A DNA stretch of 64,000 nt, from the NCBI RefSeq assembly GCF_030657435.1, contig NZ_JAUTWS010000015.1, forward strand, positions 62,001 through 126,000. The letters run 5' to 3'. The translations under genes were made by a program, and so were the position numbers. The notes under the pieces are model-generated. The model saw only the letters and a program-made list of their open reading frames with translations. It had not been told where the DNA came from and did no database searches. The DNA is from Paracraurococcus lichenis. GTDB taxonomy: Bacteria; Pseudomonadota; Alphaproteobacteria; Acetobacterales; Acetobacteraceae. The stretch's first letter is position 1, and each line of letters begins with the position of its first letter. Shown one piece after another: positions 61,391 through 64,000 of the stretch.

Positions 61391-63682
61391 TCACTCCGCG
61401 GCGGTCAGTTCCGCCCGCAACTGCCGCGCGGCGGCGACCAGGTTGCCGACCGCCGGCCGCACCTCCGCCCAGCCGCGCGTCTTGCAGCCGCAATCGGGGT
61501 TGAGCCAGAGCCGCCCCGCCGGCAGCCGCCGCAGCGCCTGCCGTGCCAGCGCCGCCATCTCCGAGGCCTCCGGTACCCGCGGGCTGTGGATGTCCCAGAC
61601 CCCCGGGCCGACCGCGTTCGGGTAGTCGAAGCCGGCGAAGGCGTCGAGCAGCGCCATCCGGCTGCGCGCCGTCTCGATCGAGATGACATCGGCATCCAGC
61701 GCCGCGATGGCGCCGATGATGTCCTCGAACTCGCTGTAGCACATATGGGTATGGACCTGGGTCGCGTCGCCGAGGCCGGAGGCGGCGAGGCGGAAGGCGG
61801 CGACCGCCCAGCGCAGGTAGTCGGCGCGCGCCGCGGCGCGCAGCGGCAGGCCCTCCCGGAAGGCGGGCTCGTCGATCTGGACGATGGCGATGCCGGCGGC
61901 CTCCAGGTCCTCGGCCTCATCGCGGATGGCGAGCGCGATCTGCCGGCAGACCGTCTCGCGCGGGATGTCCTCCCGCGCGAAGGCCCATTGCAGCATGGTC
62001 ACCGGGCCGGTGAGCATGCCCTTCACCGGGCGGGCGGTCAGCGACTGCGCATGCGCCGCCCAGCGCACCGTCATCGGCGCCGGCCGCGCCACGTCCCGCC
62101 AGATGATCGGCGGGGCGACGCAGCGGCTGCCATAGGACTGCACCCAGCCATGCTTCGTCACGGCATAGCCGTCGAGCTGCTCGGCGAAATACTTCACCAT
62201 GTCGTTGCGCTCGAACTCGCCGTGGACCAGCACGTCGATGCCGGCCGCTTCCTGCCAGCGCACCGCCTCCTCGGTCAGCCGCGCCATCGCCGCCTCGTAG
62301 TCCGCCGGCGTCGTCTCGCCGCGGGCGAGGCGGGCGCGGGCCTGCCGCACCTCGGCGGTCTGCGGCAGGGAGCCGATGGTGGTGACGGGCAGCGGCGGCA
62401 GCCCCAGCCGCGCCTGCTGCCGGGCGGCGCGCGCCGCGAAGGGGCTGGCGCGGCGTTCCATCGCCGGCGTCACGGCGGCCAGGCGCGCCGCGATATCGGC
62501 GCGGTGCGCGGCGGCATCGGCGCGGGCTTCAGCCAGCACCGCATCGCTCTCCCGGAAGGCGGCGGCCGCCACCGACTCGCCCTCGTCGAGCGCGCGGGCC
62601 AGCAGCGCGACCTCCGCCAGCTTCTCCTCGGCGAAGGCGAGGCGGCGGCGCAGCGCCGGATCGAGCGCGGTCTCGTGCGCCAGGCTCTGCGGCACATGCA
62701 GCAGGGAGCAGGAGGGCGCCACCATCAGCCGCCGGGCGCCGCCCGACCGCGCCGCAGCCTGCCGCAGCAGGCCGAAGGCGCGCCGCAGGTCGCCGCGCCA
62801 GACATTCCGGCCGTCGACGACGCCGAGCGAGAGCCAGAGGTCCGGCCGCAGCGCCTCCAGCGCCGGCGCGAGCTGGCCGGGGTCGCGCACCAGGTCCAGA
62901 TGCACGCCATCGACCGGCAGCGAAGCGACCAGCGGCAGGTTCTCCCCGAGCCCGCCGAAATAGCTGGCGAGCAGCAGGCCGAGGCCGGGCGCCGCCTGGG
63001 CAAGCCGGTCATAGGCCAGGCGATAGGCGGCCTCGGCGCCGGCCGGCAGGTCGGTCGCCAAGCAGGGCTCGTCGATCTGCACCCAGGCCGCGCCGGCCTC
63101 GGCGATGCCGCGCAGCGCCGCCTCATAGGCCGGCAGCAGGCGCGGCAGCAGGTCGAGCGGCCGGTCGGTGTCGAGGGGCTTCGAGAGTAGCAGGAAGGAG
63201 ACGGGGCCGAGCAGCACGGGCCGGGTGCGGCAGCCCAGCGCGAGGCCCTCCGCCACCGCCGCCGCCCAGCGGTTCTCGACCAGGCGGAAGCCCTGCGCGG
63301 CCGAGGGGGTCGGGACGAGGTAGTGGTAGTTGGTGTCGAACCACTTGGTCATCTCGAGCGCCGGCGCCTCGGGCGTGCCGCGGGCGAGGGCGAAGAGGGT
63401 GGCGAGCGGGACGGGCCCCTCGCCGGACCAGCCATAGCCGGGCGGGACGCAGCCGAAGGCGCAGGCGGTCTCCAGCACATGGTCGTAGAAGGCGAAGTCG
63501 CCCGAGGGCACATGCGCGATGCCGCTGCCGCGCTGCAGCGCGCGGGCCTGGGCGCGCAGGGCCGCGGCGGCCTGCCGCAGCCCGTCCTCGGGCAGGCGGC
63601 CGGCCCAATGCGCCTCGAGCGCCTGCTTGAGTTCGCGGCGCGGGCCGATGCGGGGATAGCCGAGATTGGCGGCGATGGTCAT
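61391..63682 (-). CDS. metE: Cobalamin-independent methionine synthase
   Basis: Transfers a methyl group from methyl-tetrahydrofolate-polyglutamate to homocysteine without B12. The 763-residue length is normal. The N-terminal barrel opens with [22 protein letters not shown]; the catalytic barrel holds the zinc ligands in [11 protein letters not shown] (His and Cys), ISIETARS (Glu) and [11 protein letters not shown] (Cys). Of two nearby ATGs, 63682 has the GGAGA at a proper spacing of 8. It is under a cobalamin riboswitch, so it should be off when B12 is present; a B12-dependent MetH is therefore expected elsewhere in the genome. Confidence 0.98.
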   Translation of the reverse strand: MTIAANLGYPRIGPRRELKQALEAHWAGRLPEDGLRQAAAALRAQARALQRGSGIAHVPSGDFAFYDHVLETACAFGCVPPGYGWSGEGPVPLATLFALARGTPEAPALEMTKWFDTNYHYLVPTPSAAQGFRLVENRWAAAVAEGLALGCRTRPVLLGPVSFLLLSKPLDTDRPLDLLPRLLPAYEAALRGIAEAGAAWVQIDEPCLATDLPAGAEAAYRLAYDRLAQAAPGLGLLLASYFGGLGENLPLVASLPVDGVHLDLVRDPGQLAPALEALRPDLWLSLGVVDGRNVWRGDLRRAFGLLRQAAARSGGARRLMVAPSCSLLHVPQSLAHETALDPALRRRLAFAEEKLAEVALLARALDEGESVAAAAFRESDAVLAEARADAAAHRADIAARLAAVTPAMERRASPFAARAARQQARLGLPPLPVTTIGSLPQTAEVRQARARLARGETTPADYEAAMARLTEEAVRWQEAAGIDVLVHGEFERNDMVKYFAEQLDGYAVTKHGWVQSYGSRCVAPPIIWRDVARPAPMTVRWAAHAQSLTARPVKGMLTGPVTMLQWAFAREDIPRETVCRQIALAIRDEAEDLEAAGIAIVQIDEPAFREGLPLRAAARADYLRWAVAAFRLAASGLGDATQVHTHMCYSEFEDIIGAIAALDADVISIETARSRMALLDAFAGFDYPNAVGPGVWDIHSPRVPEASEMAALARQALRRLPAGRLWLNPDCGCKTRGWAEVRPAVGNLVAAARQLRAELTAAE

Positions 63683-63690
63683 GCCCATGG

Positions 63691-63720
63691 TCTCCGCCGC
63701 CGGTGCGCCCAGCCCGGCGG
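63691..63720 (-). promoter_or_regulatory. Hairpin next to the metE ribosome site (possible expression platform)
   Basis: A perfect 7-bp stem (63697-63703 with 63714-63720), one base from the GGAGA at 63691-63695. It could block ribosome access when the riboswitch is B12-bound. The role is inferred from position. Confidence 0.45.
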
Positions 63721-63749
63721 AAGCGGTTGCGGCGCCCGCGCGGGGTCGC

Positions 63750-63920
63750 CGATGCCGGCAGGTCTCCTGGCTTGCGGATCCGCGCCGGCGCCCCGCCTTC
63801 CCACGCGGTCGCCCGCGCAGTGGCCGCCCCGCAGAGGGGGCGAAAGGCACCGGCTCTCCGCCGACAGTTGCTGGGGCAGCCGCCGACTGGGTGCGAGGCA
63901 CCGCACGGCGTTCCCTTTTC
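63750..63920 (-). promoter_or_regulatory. Cobalamin riboswitch of metE
   Basis: On the minus strand the conserved blocks occur in order: AAAGGGAA (about 63911-63918), GCCCCAGCAACTGT, GAGAGCC, GCCACTG (63818-63824), GGGAAGGCGGGG (63791-63802) and the exact B12 box AGCCAGGAGACCTGCC (63757-63772). This is a full cobalamin-class aptamer. It lies about 70 bases upstream of metE and should repress it when adenosyl- or methylcobalamin is plentiful. Confidence 0.95.
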
Positions 63921-63946
63921 ACCCGCTCGCGCGGGACCGACATGAA

Positions 63947-63962
63947 ATAAGGATATCTTTAT
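63947..63962. promoter_or_regulatory. SahR-like operator overlapping the metE promoter
   Basis: ATAAGGATATCTTTAT is a near-perfect palindrome centred on GATATC and overlaps the -10 region. It resembles the site described for SahR, the S-adenosylhomocysteine-responsive repressor of methionine-cycle genes in proteobacteria. The match is from memory of the motif; no sahR gene is in the window. Confidence 0.5.
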
Positions 63963-63978
63963 GCGATTATGCGGTCAA
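63950..63978 (-). promoter_or_regulatory. Sigma-70 promoter of metE
   Basis: On the minus strand TTGACC (63973-63978) and TATCCT (63950-63955) are spaced by exactly 17 bases in the most AT-rich stretch of this end of the window. The start point would fall about 20-25 bases before the riboswitch. Confidence 0.65.
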
Positions 63979-64000
63979 TGCGCCGCAGATGACGGTTTGG

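Overview
The window is very GC-rich DNA with a strong G/C third-position bias and dense, short-spaced operons. Several features point to an alphaproteobacterium of the Acetobacteraceae, most like Roseomonas and relatives: an Fo operon with separate b' and b subunits, a dciA-dsbA-smc cluster back to back with mutY, large numbers of TRAP and tripartite solute-binding proteins, and a B12-riboswitch metE. The taxon is inferred from gene content only. No rRNA, tRNA, CRISPR array, prophage, integrase or insertion sequence was recognised.

Layout. 1-2.8 kb: ATP synthase Fo operon atpI-atpB-atpE-atpF'-atpF, with a promoter and a terminator. 2.8-10.3 kb: a peptide-type ABC binding protein, two paralogous orphan TRAP binding proteins (TakP-like), a tandem hairpin repeat, an ABC exporter, a small membrane peptide and a frameshifted esterase-like gene. 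10.3-17.2 kb: smc, dsbA-like and dciA in one operon, with mutY divergent and no base between the two start codons. The SMC protein has 1538 residues because both coiled-coil arms carry the same number of extra 90-residue repeat units. 17.2-26.8 kb: hydrolases, a GH39-like glycosidase, a frameshifted SOUL gene, a MarR regulator divergent from an AtuA/DUF4387 pair, and an HWE-family sensor kinase. 26.9-34.5 kb: kefF-kefC, cysK, and an operon of ADP-forming acyl-CoA synthetase, TctC-type binding protein and enoyl-CoA hydratase.

34.6-40.8 kb: a likely cyclic amide or ureide uptake and breakdown cluster, made of an M20 amidohydrolase, a TRAP binding protein, two allantoinase-type deacetylases and dctQ/dctM. 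40.9-44.9 kb: a TRAP binding protein in an operon with a large hybrid histidine kinase. 45.1-57.7 kb: a 2OG oxygenase, an MsbA-like exporter, a luciferase-like monooxygenase, a decayed Orn/Lys/Arg decarboxylase pseudogene, an MFS transporter, an amidohydrolase/beta-HAD pair, another ABC binding protein, a proline-iminopeptidase-like hydrolase and a CYTH triphosphatase. 58.1-61.3 kb: xseB-ispA-dxs, the entry to isoprenoid synthesis. 61.4-64 kb: metE behind a cobalamin riboswitch and a SahR-like operator.

The main point of interest is the matched lengthening of the two SMC arms. Other points worth a second look are several highly structured extragenic repeats (6.9-7.0, 10.3-10.4, 22.0-22.1 and 52.6 kb), the sensor-kinase/TRAP operon, and three broken genes, of which at least the decarboxylase is certainly dead.
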